Below are positions 11,049 to 21,713 of a stretch of DNA of 64,000 nt, piece by piece. Position 1 is the stretch's first letter. Each line of letters begins with the position of its first letter. The position numbers and the translations under genes were made by a program. The notes under the pieces are model-generated. The model made no database searches and had not been told where the DNA came from. It saw only the letters and a list, made by a program, of their open reading frames with translations. The DNA comes from Chrysopilus asiliformis (taxonomy: Eukaryota > Arthropoda > Insecta > Diptera > Rhagionidae), in NCBI GenBank assembly GCA_964034945.1, contig OZ035960.1:75800585-75864584 (forward strand), given 5' to 3'.

Positions 11049-11309
11049 TACCACCCATAGAAACGAAAATGTTTTTCGCGAATATCTCAAAAACTGTGCA
11101 TCCTATCAAAAAAGTCCAAGAACAAAAGTTATTTAGAATATGATTCTACATAAAACTTTCATACATCAAAATCCGATTGGAACAAGTTTTAAAAAAATCT
11201 TATTGGAAAATTTGAATTCAAATGAAATTTGATACGCCGGCCGTTCAATTAAATCACCATACGGGTTTTCAATAATTGCCAGATTGGCAATTATAGCTTT
11301 TGTTATGTT
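10830..11309 (+). mobile_element. DINE-like copy 2, no GTCY array, 28-G tract
   Basis: Both ends are present, but the GTCY array and neighbouring bases are missing after the CCAGTGTGTG segment. The usual seven G are expanded to 28 (11021-11048). Its distal end (GTTCAATTAAATCACC) belongs to the subfamily also seen at 30044 and 59108. Confidence 0.85.
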
Positions 11310-11660
11310 TATTCTCTTCCAATAACTTTAAATTGTATTCATTAAATCCAAAACACTTTTTTCCATGGAATGACTTTTCCCTAATATTTCCATTTTCCCT
11401 AATATTTCCATTTTCCCTAATATTTTCACTCATGCGCCTCTTAAAATTAAAATATGATCACAAGACTTTTATTGCTAATATAAATCGTATTTTGCTACTT
11501 TCCCGACGAGGTTAAAAAATCACGTACGTTCGCTTCAATATTCAATTTGATGAAATAACTTACATAAATCACTTTAGATACGCTGTACAGTACACACATC
11601 TAACACTAATCATATTGAGTTGGATTATTTTTCTGAACTTGACTCCCGTAATAAGATAGA
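11310..11660. other. Gene-free stretch with a short tandem repeat
   Basis: Almost three copies of the 18-mer TTTTCCCTAATATTTCCA lie at 11375-11427. The rest is AT-rich and may be decayed LINE sequence. Confidence 0.5.
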
Positions 11661-11662
11661 TA

Positions 11663-12184
11663 CAGGGTGGGCCAGAATAGACGCGGGGGTTTGAATTCTT
11701 TATAAATTTTTTATTTTAGCGAAACCTATAATTTTTTTTTCAAATACATGTAGTTGATTGATGGGGAATATTTTTGGTCTAAACATGGAAAATTATATCT
11801 CGCAAGTGGTGGCCATTTTCTGCTTCGCAAATCCGTGCTCTTTCCAAGACATTTTCCATAACCTTTCGTGTTATGGCCTCGATTTCACTGCGAATGTTGG
11901 TTTTCAATTGGCTGATGGTTGTTGGCTTGTTGACGTACACCTTTTCTTTCAAATATCCCCAAAGGAGACAATCTGGAGTCGTTAGATCAGGTGAACGCGG
12001 AGGCCAATTGAAATCGCAACTTTTCGAAATAATGCGTCCGCCAAACATGTTGTTCTATTGTGTACAGGTCCATTTTAAATTGCCCAATTCTTCTTAACAA
12101 AATGCTGAAACAAAATTAAAAAAATAAAAATAAAAAAAAAGTTATAAAGACTTCAAACCCCTGCGTCTATTCTGGCCCACCCTG
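11663..12184. mobile_element. Deleted Tc1/mariner-superfamily element, TSD TA
   Basis: About 35-bp terminal inverted repeats (CAGGGTGGGCCAGAATAGAC...) at both ends, flanked by TA (11661-11662, 12185-12186). A transposase fragment remains inside on the minus strand. Confidence 0.88.
11779..12048 (-). pseudogene. IS630/Tc1/mariner transposase, C-terminal fragment
   Basis: The segment FGGRIISKSCDFNWPPRSPD continues with LTTPDCLLWGYLKEKVYVNK and ends CEAENGHHLRDIIFH. This is the last catalytic block and C-terminus of an insect IS630/Tc1/mariner transposase family, where WPPRS.DLTP.D..LWG is standard. Here P-D replaces P.D slightly off consensus. The N-terminal DNA-binding part and the first two catalytic acids are absent, so the element cannot mobilise itself. 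The same family is represented by the relic at 17534-18130. Confidence 0.8.
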
Positions 12185-12194
12185 TATTACCAAT

Positions 12195-12500
12195 CTAATT
12201 ATTGATGAGAACAGAGTCCTGTGGATTTTGATGGAACTACATGAAAATTGTTCTCCCGGACCGGATGGTGTACCCTCGATATTCTTAAAAATATCTGATG
12301 TGAATAGCATATTACTTTCTTATAAAAAATCTATGTTTCTGTGTGGAAGGCAGGACGGCGTTGACCAGCACGCGAAGAGAATTGGGATGCAAAACCGGAG
12401 GACATCAGAAAGTGACCGGGGCCTCTGGCGTGAGACATTTCGGCTGGCCAAGACCGGAAACCGCATGTAGTGCCAAGAGAGAGAGAGAGAAAATACGATT
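12195..12500 (+). pseudogene. LINE ORF2 fragment (internally deleted)
   Basis: One frame runs from NLIIDENRVLWILMELHENC through SPGPDGVPSIFLKISD, typical of the first reverse transcriptase block of Jockey-type LINEs. It then jumps to VDQHAKRIGMQNRRTSESD and RGLWRETFRLAKTGNRM with a stop, typical of a LINE ORF2 C-terminus. A large internal deletion therefore fused the two ends. The deleted Tc1 element lies immediately upstream and may have split the frame. The 3' part has a second remnant at 140-240. Confidence 0.6.
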
Positions 12501-12800
12501 TTTTTTCTTACAAAATTAGAAATATCGCGATAACGGGGAAATATATCGATTCACAATAAAAGGAAAAAATATGGAGAATTATAATACCTTTCATTTTGAC
12601 TTTAGCTGTTAGCTGTTTTTTTATAAACCGTTAGCTTGCAAGCAATTCGTAAAAATTTAATTTTTTACCTCTTACTGAAAATATTTTAATAACGTTAAAA
12701 GATAGCGGAAAGCGAAAGAAGACAAAATTGTGGGGATCGTTATTCTATTTAATAATTCGCCTCCGACATTGAACTGCAAAAATACACAAAAACTGAGATA
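12501..12800. other. Gene-free stretch
   Basis: AT-rich, nothing recognised. Confidence 0.4.
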
Positions 12801-12809
12801 CGGAGTTCT

Positions 12810-13075
12810 ACAGGGTGTTCCGATGGCTTGGACCGATGTTAAGTTTCGAGAGGTGGTGCAACTTTCTCATTCAATGAAGCCATTGTTGCATTGGCAGTGT
12901 GGCATGCGGCGCCATCCTATTGCAACCACAAATCATTGACATTCATAGCATCCAACTCAACCCATAAAAACGTGGTTATCATGGCACCGTTATGCTGACC
13001 AAATAATCACGAAGTGCGTGAAATGCATTTTTGTTTGACGCCCATTTTCTCAATAGGCTTCAATAACTTTAATAT
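12810..13075 (-). pseudogene. Mariner-like transposase fragment (QDGA block)
   Basis: Minus-strand reading gives NDLWLQ, a stop, then DGAACHTANATMASLNEKVA. This matches the W.QQDGA..H.A block that carries the second catalytic Asp in insect IS630/mariner transposases. Only this short block survives. The end near 12812 (ACAGGGTGTTCCGATGG) resembles a mariner terminus. Confidence 0.5.
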
Positions 13076-13774
13076 GTTGATCGATTGTTAATCTTTCCGT
13101 GGTTGAAATTGCCAAACACAGAACTTGTCAAACCTGAAAACAGATGTCAAAAATCATTAGACGTCCAATCACATTTAACATCGGTTTTAGCAATTGGAAT
13201 ACCCGTTAGTAAAAACAAAAGTCCAGAAAATTTCATTGCTTCAAACTTTTGTTATTTATAAATTGTCGCAAAATGCGTAGTCACGGAGTAAATTGCGAAA
13301 ATCGAATTTGCGGTTTTTAAAAAGTCGGCCTTTCGATTAGGATTTTCAAAAGTTGATGAGATCGCTCCATTCCCAGGATCAAATATGCCTGTAAAATTTC
13401 TTGTTCTAGATGTAGTGGTTTTGAGAAATATTGTCCACAGACGGACAGACTGACATACTAACGGACTAACAGAGTAACCGACTAACAGACTGACAGAAAA
13501 AAAAACATTTTTTTAGCAATGCTCCAATCGACTCAGAAGTGCTTGGGAAATGTTCTTTTGGCAAAATTAAAAGGTCGAAAATTTTCTTCAATACAATACT
13601 TTATTAGACTTCGTATAAGAAAGTAAAAAAAGCGATTTGTACTCCTATTCACCTTTTTGAATTTATTAGAATGAATGAAGAGGAACATACCAATTCGCCA
13701 ATGTGAATTCTTTCCTAATGTTAAAAAAACTTGATTTTGGAAAACGAAATTAATTTTCTTGCTCATACTATTCC
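13076..13774. other. Gene-free stretch with a decayed GACNGAC array
   Basis: A degenerate GACAGACTGACATACTAACG run near 13440-13500 resembles an old DINE-type tetranucleotide array. Otherwise nothing is recognised. Confidence 0.4.
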
Positions 13775-14165
13775 TACCAAAGCCATTTTACCAAGTTCCG
13801 ATCGTGTTAACGTTATTTCAGATTTGAAGCGCCCTTATACTGTTGAAGAACTGTAACGATTTTTAGGAATAATTAATTTTTTTGAAATAATTAATGCCGC
13901 TGAAGACCAACTGAAGACCAAATGTAGACCAAATGTATAAATTTCTTGACGGTTGTAATAAAAATGATCGGGAAAAAAAATAATTGGACTAATGACGCTA
14001 TTCACTTTTTTGAATTGTGTGAAAACAAACTTTGGACCGGTACCCTTTTAATTCATTGTTCATCATCTTCTAAATTATCTTTAGTGGCTGACACATCAGA
14101 ATAATCTATAGGGGCAGCTATTCAACAACTTGTTGATCGTATTTGGTGTGAATTAGGTTTATATC
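13775..14165 (+). pseudogene. Gypsy-type Pol relic (RT-RNase H junction)
   Basis: Translation gives LPSSDRVNVISDLKRPYTVE, then after a stop RFLGIINFF. Further on, in another frame, come NWTNDAIHFFELCENKL, LSLVADTSE and IGAAIQQLVD. The order (RP.TV.ELRRFLG..N, then WT..A..AFE..K..L, then L.L.TDAS...IGA.L.Q) is that of Ty3/gypsy Pol between reverse transcriptase and RNase H. Several stops and frame changes are present. It is unrelated in detail to the young element at 21464. Confidence 0.65.
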
Positions 14166-14249
14166 TTTCTTATATTCGATTTAATTAACCACTTCTTCCC
14201 CCTCTTCTATACAAATGGATGTTTGTAACGCATCAAATCAATTATCGGA

Positions 14250-14510
14250 CACAAAAATGACCTACACCAGAGTATTAAGGATGACGAAAGATTTTCATTT
14301 TCGCATGTTCGTCGGTTGGTCTATCTGTCCGTGAACACCATAAGTTTCGAAAGGATTGAGTTAGACGTGCAATTTTGTGCAGTTACGTTTCTCGTAAATG
14401 GCTAGCGTATGTTCTTGAGCGGGCAAAATTCGACCAGTCCTTCCCCCATACAAACGAAACAGTTTTTTGCAATTTTCTCGGAAACGGTGAGTCATATTGA
14501 AAAAAAAATT
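14250..14510 (+). repeat. Strongly diverged DINE-like remnant
   Basis: The order ACACAAAAATGACCTACACC, a short GTCY run, AAAGGATTGAGTTAGACGTG, AAAATTCGACC and CCCCCATACAAACGAAAC follows the DINE-like core at low identity, with neither end recognisable. Confidence 0.55.
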
Positions 14511-15465
14511 AATGGAAAAGAGTGACAAGGAATAAGGTTTTCATTATTATTTTATGAACCTTTCTTCCGCCGTGGACAATTTTTTTGGAAAATTTCCATT
14601 GCAGATAATTCCATTTCATTTTGATATTAAGATCATGAATTTACGATAAGCAGGTCGTGAGCTATTAATTTTTGAAAAAAAAGGTTTCATGCAAACTGAA
14701 TCGATTAAAAGTTTCCTCACAAATCGAAAATCTTCAAACGAGCAGCAAAAATACCAAAACGCATTTGAATCTGCTCGGTGCAAGAGTCCTAGGCAAAACA
14801 ACGACGACATCGGATTTTTTCGGATAAGAGTCGACATCGGATAAGAGTCGTATTTAAAATTAGTGCTAAATATATATGAATATAATAGTGCTGAATATAC
14901 ATAAATGCGTTTACTCACTCGTTAATGATCAATAACAGATTCCGCTTTACTGTGTGAATTTTCGTGTGACCAAAGTAGCGAAATTACATCATAGAATTTA
15001 ATTTCATTACAAATTGAGTTTAATTTTACTCAAAACGTGATTTGTAAAATTTACATTCTTTTTCGAATTACACGTAAATTCTTTAAATTTTACAAAATTT
15101 CGTAATTTTACGAAAATGTAAAAAAAATTACAATATCGAACAAAGAAAATTTCACGAACATTTTTACTGTATAGTTTAAACTCTGGGACTGCTTGAATGA
15201 TCAGGGGTGAATGTTTATATTTCGGTAGGGTGACGCCCGTAACCCCTTTTAACAAAATGAAGCTCATTGTGGACCCTCCAGATGAGACGTTGCCACTTTA
15301 AAAAAATCGAATTTTTGGCGCCCCTTTAAGTGGTGCCCAGGGCATCTCACATGTCTCTTAGAGAAAAATACGAAAGAGAGAATGAAAAAAGCGTCGTGCG
15401 AGTTCTATGCATGTAAGGAGACTATCAGCAAGAATTGGATCACATCACCGCGCATTACTCATTAA
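14511..15465. other. Gene-free stretch
   Basis: AT-rich sequence with poly-T and poly-A runs. No homology seen. Confidence 0.4.
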
Positions 15466-15469
15466 TTGT

Positions 15470-16235
15470 ATATAGCGATCATAAGATCTCGTCTTACCTA
15501 CGGATGCCTGGTTTGATGGCAAGCCATGGAGATCAATTACCAGTACCAAGACGTAAACAAGACTAGCCGCGTTAGGAATCACTGGAGCTCCTCAAAAGTG
15601 TCATCGACGAGCAAGAAGTTTCAATATAGAGGGACGGATAAAAACTGAAGAAAGTACATGACCGGGAGTGGTTTTGGGAAACCTTGACTTCAAAAAGAAT
15701 TACAAACTGCTTTCACGAGTGCAGTGTATTTAAAGCTGAAGCTTGCGCTATAATAACAGCTGAAAGGTCGATCATGAAGAGAAAACTACCCAGAACTAGA
15801 ACGAACGTTGACACTAAAGCAGCAATCATGACAATGGATTTTTCGACGATAAAGTACAGATCTTATCTAATTGTTGCAGACTTGTTAACCGTTTCGATCT
15901 CCGATACGACGTTAGACTATGCTGGGTCGCCGGACACAGCAACATCTATGGCAATGACAGAGTCGACGAATTCCCTAAATTAAGGACCGAAATGGTCCTT
16001 AATTAAGAAGAGCGCGGATCGCTTAGTAGAAATGCCAACCAAATCCGCAGAAAGTATTATATATGGGAAAGTAGCACAAATATTTGTCGGTATTTATGGA
16101 TCGATTATGCAATCATCAGGTCTTTTTGGCCAGGGTTCAATGGACGCAGAATCGTTACTATTCTAAGATTAAGCAAAACATCCGTAACACAACTGACGGG
16201 TTTAATAACTAGGCATTGCCCCTAGGCTCCAGAAG
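15470..16235 (+). pseudogene. LINE ORF2 C-terminal relic with RNase H
   Basis: Segments in changing frames read RLTYGCLVW (reverse transcriptase thumb), then VFKAEACAI (start of RNase H, with its Glu), then LCWVAGHSNIYGNDRVDEF (the WV.GH....GNE.AD block of RNase H), then WPGFNGRRIVTILRLSKTS and TGLITRHCPLG (C-terminal linker). This order is that of RNase H-bearing LINEs such as I or R1/LOA types. Several frameshifts make it non-coding. Confidence 0.7.
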
Positions 16236-17530
16236 ATGGAGCGCGGCCGCAAATGTTTTTTGACAAAAAAGCAAATTAAAAAGTGTGGAACTTGTACATT
16301 TATAATTAAAAAGGGAGCAACAAGCTTTAAAACTCAAATACACTGTTAAAAAATTAATTCGGTTTTGTTTCGTATGATTTTTTTATAAAATAATAATTTT
16401 TGTTAGTTTTGATTACTATTTGGTTAAAAAAGCTTCTTTAAGATTTGCTGAAGCATATTTTCTCACTTTCGACCTCAAAATCTTTCAATTTAGCTTTTTT
16501 CATTTGCGACAGGTTCATGAAACAAATCATGCATTGAACATCCTGACCAAAAATGTCTGCAAAAAAAACTCTTCCCAGTCCTTAAAATATTTATTCAACT
16601 TCAAAGGCTTCATTATTTTTACAGTGTACTTGTGCAAGCCAATTGAATTAACGAGAGAATGACGTCGAATGAACTCAGCAGAACAAAAAACATATGACTC
16701 ACAAACACGTTGCATCTGTGCCTGCGCGAGTATAGACTTACACGTACAGTATAACCTGCGTCCGAAAACTCACACAGTTTTTTTTTATGTATTCCACACA
16801 GTTTCGTTTGCGTTGTCTCAAAAGTGTGGAAATGCGGCTCTTTGCCCATGCCTCCCCTACAAGGCTTGGGGCCATATTTTCCAGCAGCTTGTTAGGATTA
16901 GGCAACCATCCAGTCGAAGTTATACAGAGTTTTGTCAACAAATCGGGCTAATTCAAATGCCGCAAGTTTGATTAAAGGTGTTATGACTACTGAAGAAATC
17001 ACAATGGGCCTGTAGTGTATCCACCTTCCGCAAGATTTTATGCATTTTCACCGTTTCTATATAAGATCTATGCTCCGCTAAAAGAATAGGTGTGCAAGAA
17101 TTCTTCCGGATTTAATGGTTGTAAATTGATTTGCATGGGAAAAATTGTTTTGTTCGTAAACGCCCCGTTTTTTAAAAGCTCTTCAGTGATGAATTTCTGA
17201 GCTCACGAACCGAGGTTCCACCATAATTTTTTTATTTTGGACCAGCCTTTGTATTTTATAATAGCAACTTTGTCTCCTGTGTGATAACAATAAGGCTCAA
17301 ATTTCCTCAAATTTAATGTTCGAAAATTCGTACAGCAGACATTAATGAATTAATAGTTTAGTTTGGAATCAGTATCAACAACGATTTTTTTATGACATTG
17401 CCATTTAAATCTATTAGAACTCTATGGTGTTTTTAAGAGGTACCGGGTTTCCGATAGGTTTAACTGTCAAACTAGTTGTCAATTTTTAAATGGTCAATGT
17501 GGTTTTTATTTCAGTAAAGTCTCACAATTC
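16236..17530. other. Long gene-free stretch
   Basis: AT-rich. A 100-codon frame at 16669-16971 is open but has no recognisable features. Confidence 0.4.
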
Positions 17531-17533
17531 ATC

Positions 17534-18130
17534 ATGAATAGATTTACACTGCAAACGTTACACAAACTTATCAACCACTTCGTCAATTTTATGTACCGAA
17601 TAATCGCTCATCTGATGCTCTTCGTCATGTTGTGGATATATTTGGCACCAATTTAACGCCACATGGCATTAGGCCAACAAACAATAAGAATAATACCAAC
17701 GGGTTTGAAGGAAATATAGCCGCAGTTGAGGCCAGTGTTAATGAAAACCCAAATTTGTCAGTTTGCAGGCGTGCACAGGAGATTTGGCTTTCTCCGTCCA
17801 CAAGTTGGAAGATTTTGCGAAATAATCTTGGCCTAATACAAGATTCAATTAGTGCAAGAATTGAAGCGGTTGGATTATCGCATGATTCGTACCTTCGCTG
17901 AATGGGCTCAAAACCAATTGCAGGATGATCCGGAATTTTATGGCAAAATTGTGTTCAGCGATGAGGCTCACTTTTGGCTCAAAATTGCCGTACTTGGAGA
18001 GAAAACAATCCGCAACGGACTCTTTAGAAAAATGTACCGCTTGTTTTTGTATGGATAAACCGACAACGATTGACGCTTCGGAAGACAACGTACGGTGAAT
18101 TATTGCGGATAAACAATTATCTTTCAAATA
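17534..18130 (+). pseudogene. IS630/Tc1/mariner transposase relic
   Basis: Starting MNRFTLQTLHKLI, several frames carry GNIAAVEASVNENPNLSVCR, TSWKILRNNLGL, IQLVQELKRLD, then AEWAQNQLQDDPEFYGKIVF, SDEAHFWL. SDEAHFWL holds the first catalytic Asp of this insect transposase family. The second and third catalytic blocks are missing after about 18050. It is the same family as the fragment at 11779-12048. Possible terminal sequences near 17452 and 18187 (TTTCCGATAG and TTCCGGACAC) are too weak to call. Confidence 0.7.
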
Positions 18131-18830
18131 AAAGATTTTTTAGATCAAAAGTGAATGTCGTGTATTTTTATTTACATTTATTTTCCGGACACTCTTAAAT
18201 ACCCAAACAAACAATTATCCATTTTATACAATCTAACATATCAAAGCATCTGTTACACAAAAAGCGAGACATAAAAATTCTAAAAAATCGGTTTCAGAAT
18301 ATATTTTGGCTTAGACATTTGGCAGTACATGTAAACGCTATAATTTAAAATATAGTTGTACATATTTTAAATTATAGACTAGGTATTTTCCTCCAACTAA
18401 ATACGTGTGTGGCAACACTTGTCTCATGCATGGAGGACAATCCAGCTGTCAACATTTTTTGCAGCGGGAGTAGCATATTTGGTACGATAAAAACAAGCTA
18501 AAAACATTAAATTCAATGAAAAATGATTTTTGATTCGCCTAAGCGGCCTTTGATTTACATGTTTTTAAATCCAAATTCACTTGTGCGCAATCCATTCACA
18601 TCGGTCAAACATTCGTCAGGGGTAGCGGAACGACCAAATCCTAAGCTATCCAACAGGATTTATGAATGGATGGAGATTTTTGTTTCGCTCGAAGTCTTAT
18701 ATAGCTTTCAATCTTTAACAATTCGGTTTATGAATTATTTTGATGCTACTTCAGTGAACAATGTCGTTATGTCGACAATGTCGTTATAACAATATCATTA
18801 TAAGCGATTTCCAATGAATTTTCTACTTAC
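18131..18830. other. CadN intron, nothing coding
   Basis: Contains a perfect 16-bp inverted repeat with an 8-base spacer (18338-18353 and 18362-18377). Confidence 0.5.
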
Positions 18831-19281
18831 TCAGAGTCCTTTTTTTGATTTTCTGGAATTTCTGCTTCATAGCTTGGCATGTAAAATTGTGGTGCTCGCT
18901 TTCCGCCAACTATTGATAGACGTTCTTCTGGTGTGCTTTGAAATCTTCGATCATCAACCTTGCCATTCTGATCTTCCGCTTTGACGTATAGAACATATTC
19001 CATATCGAGTTGAAATAAATCGGTTCCTCTAGTTCGAACAACTCCAGATCTTTCATCAACTTCAAAGCGGCCTCCAGTGCGGTCTCGAACAATGAAATAA
19101 TGAATATTATGATCAGTGTCGGGATCTCGAGCTTGTAGTGTAAATACTGGTGTATTTGGCGGAGCATTTAATTGAACTACCGCCTGCATTGGCAGCGGAC
19201 GGTTTATAAAATAAGGAGGCTCATCGTTAACATCTTTGACATGAATGATAACTCTTTGATTATCGGTGTATTTGAGGCCAG
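18831..19281 (-). CDS. CadN: N-cadherin, internal coding exon 2
   Basis: The acceptor TTTCAG ends at 19282 and the donor is GTAAGT at 18825-18830. The exon enters in phase 1 and leaves in phase 2, fitting both neighbouring exons. It encodes the end of one cadherin repeat (KDVNDEPPYF), then a full repeat with DPDTDHN and the segment FEVDERSGVVRTRGTD, and ends in ENQKKDS. The wording is almost unchanged from insect CadN. It lies between two giant repeat-filled introns (12.7 kb upstream, 13.7 kb downstream). A long open frame from the internal Met at 19189 covers only part of the exon, so that Met is not a start. Confidence 0.92.
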
Positions 19282-19403
19282 CTGAAATATTAAATTAGTA
19301 TTACGACGATATTCTCAAACCACAATAATCAAATTTATTTACTTGAAACACAAAAACCTTTGAAAATATATTTAAACAATTTAGAGTAGGTTGGCTATTC
19401 ATA

Positions 19404-19690
19404 CTACGTTAATCTTTTTGAACCGCAGATAAAGCCGGCTAAACGATTTAGTGGAATTTTTCCAATATCTTGAGCGTTAAGGAAACGATTGCCAAGAGTA
19501 TTTTCTCTACGATTTGTGAAGTGAGGACAATTACACAAAAAGTGTTCTACTGTCTCTTCCTCCTGATCACATAAATTGCAAGATGGATCCTCAACTAAGC
19601 CAATCTTATCCCGTGATTGATACAAAATGCCCAAAAATAAGTACCACTGGCCACTCGAAAAAAAAAGTCCGCTTGAATTTTTTTGATATA
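19404..19690 (-). pseudogene. LINE ORF2 C-terminal fragment
   Basis: Translation gives GILYQSRDKIGLVEDPSCNL followed by CDQEEETVEHFLCNCPHFTN. The C..C......H.L..CP zinc-like block is the region after RNase H in I/R1-type LINEs. Only this end survives, next to CadN exon 2 in the intron and on the CadN strand. It has no intact start or upstream domains. Confidence 0.65.
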
Positions 19691-19854
19691 TTCACTTGGT
19701 AATTTCTTTTTACTTAAATCTTTTTCAGATAGACAAAGAATTTTAATTATCGTATCACATCAGGATAATCCGCAGCCGTACCACATTCTTTAGGGAACCC
19801 CACAGTTGGGCGGAACTTTTTATTTGATTATTGAAAACAATCGAATTTTCCTTA

Positions 19855-20613
19855 AGCCTAGTACGCAATTCGAGTAAAATGAAATTTCCTATACAAATTT
19901 AACACTGAGCTTAAATTTAACCTCAGAAATTTTACCAAGCGGTACGCAGTTCGCTGGTAAAATGATGTGAAAAACTCATGTTGCAATGTTGCCTACACTA
20001 GATGGCGTAGAAAGTCTCCACTTGATTTTACCAGCATTTTAACTGTTCGGTACATTAAATTCGAGGTAAAAATTTGACAGATGAAAATAATAGAGGTTCT
20101 GTTTCCAGTTTTCTTAACGAGTGTGGTTTTTTAATTTAAAAAAATGGAAGAATATTTGGATTTTGAAGAAATTGAGCAATTGGACGCTGCTGAATAATTT
20201 TTCGTTGGCAAACATATCAGAAAACTGAAATATATATATCATATTATTAAACCTTCTTCAGCAAATTAAAAACTTTCAGACGTCTGTAGCAAAGCGACCC
20301 TTTGTTTTTCGTTCCTTTAAATAGGGATTAACCCAAATCGACGGCGGTCTTCTGCTGTCCAGTTCAAGCATTTGGACTACGAGTGATGATGCAGAAACAA
20401 TTATATCGTCTAGCAGATTGTCGTCCATATTATTAACTTTTAAAATTCAGAATACACAAAAATCAGAAACTTCTTGCTCAGCAGTCAATGTTTTTTCTCC
20501 ACAAATCTTAGCTGTCAATTTGATTTCTCCACAAACAGTTTTTACTTCGGTTTTAATGTGCCAATTTGGAGACCGCGTTAAAATTTCATTTTACTCGAAC
20601 TCCGTACTAGGCT
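19855..20613. mobile_element. Harbinger-like MITE, TSD TTA
   Basis: About 33-bp inverted ends (AGCCTAGTACG...GAGTAAAATGAAATTT) with three mismatches. TTA flanks at 19852-19854 and 20614-20616. A 17-codon frame MEEYLDFEEIEQLDAAE near 20143 may be a transposase remnant. Confidence 0.8.
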
Positions 20614-20616
20614 TTA

Positions 20617-21458
20617 GAAAAATGACCTTCTTCATGCCGTAAGCATCATGTTGCAAAGCCATTACTTGTTTGGGTTAGAGTACGAACCAACATACAACAA
20701 GTTTTCCAATTTTTTTAGAAAATTATCTTTTTCTTATGAAAATTAATGCGCCAGAAGTATCAAAACTCTGTAATAAAGTAATTATAAAGAAAAAATCGAA
20801 ACCACAATAAAACGGTTTTTTGTCTTGATGTCTAATGATAGTTTTCTAATTATCTTATTATTATAATGTTTTTCTTGCATGCTTTTCTGTTAGTGGGTTA
20901 TTTCAGATACTGAATTAGGTAATTTTACATTGCCTAGTTTACCAGCTGATCAAGGAAAAACGTTTTGTTTAATATTTATATACTTTTCTACTTGTTAGTT
21001 TTTTTTTCGGTCGCCCCAGTAAAGTTAACTGGGACATCCCAATAGAATTTACTGAGATCCCAGCAAAAAAAAAAGAATTAGAGTGTATCTTGTTGTTTAA
21101 CCCTATCAAAAGTATCAAAAAAAAATTCTCTAAAATATTTGTCTATTTCTTTGTAATTTATAGATTTTTTTTATAACACCAATTCTTTTATTCTCAATTG
21201 CTATTCTGTTTCCAGATATTTTGCAAAAAAAAATTTTTAGCAGTTAAAAAATCATACCTTCTATATGGAAATTTACATACCACAACGTAATGATTCTAAG
21301 TAATATAAAAGATGTCTAAGTAATACAGGGATTTCTTGATTATCTATTGTACATGTCAATACTCATTTTGGTACTCTCGATAAGGTTATTTTTTCGTAAT
21401 TTGTTTAAATTCTGTCTAAGCTATAAGCTCCTCTTCTATAAAAAAAATGTCATTCAAG
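20617..21458. other. CadN intron, gene-free
   Basis: AT-rich sequence up to the gypsy-type insertion. Nothing recognised. Confidence 0.4.
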
Positions 21459-21463
21459 ATTGG

Positions 21464-21654
21464 TGTTGGCAACACTATCGTTGAAGCCAACGATCAACCA
21501 AGTCATGAGAGTCTATTAACTCGCCAGTTGTAACTTGGCTCCCACTCTGTAACGTCGTTCCCATTTAATTAAATTGTAAAGTAAAGTATTAATAAAGCAT
21601 ATTGTAGATGTTAGCCAACTACGCGTGTTTCATTTCATAACCAAAGTGCTAACA
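21464..21654 (+). repeat. 5' LTR of the gypsy-type element
   Basis: It starts TGTTGG and ends TAACA (TG...CA). The same 191 bases recur at 26045-26235. A polyadenylation-like AATAAA occurs about 60 bases before its end. Confidence 0.96.
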
Positions 21655-21657
21655 GAT

Positions 21658-21673
21658 TGGCGACGAGAATCGG
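21658..21673 (+). other. Putative primer-binding site
   Basis: TGGCGACGAGAATCGG lies three bases after the 5' LTR and starts with TGG, the complement of a tRNA CCA end. I could not identify the tRNA. Confidence 0.6.
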
Positions 21674-21713
21674 TGATTTTTTTTTCTTCCTTTCTTAGAG
21701 AGAAAAAATCAAC

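Noticed and set aside
12361..12470. Considered as an independent small gene
   Set aside because: It is in frame with reverse transcriptase block SPGPDGVP upstream and has a second copy at 140, so it is a LINE tail.
16669..16971. 100-codon frame with many cysteines
   Set aside because: No recognisable domain or splice context, and no repeat support. Probably chance.
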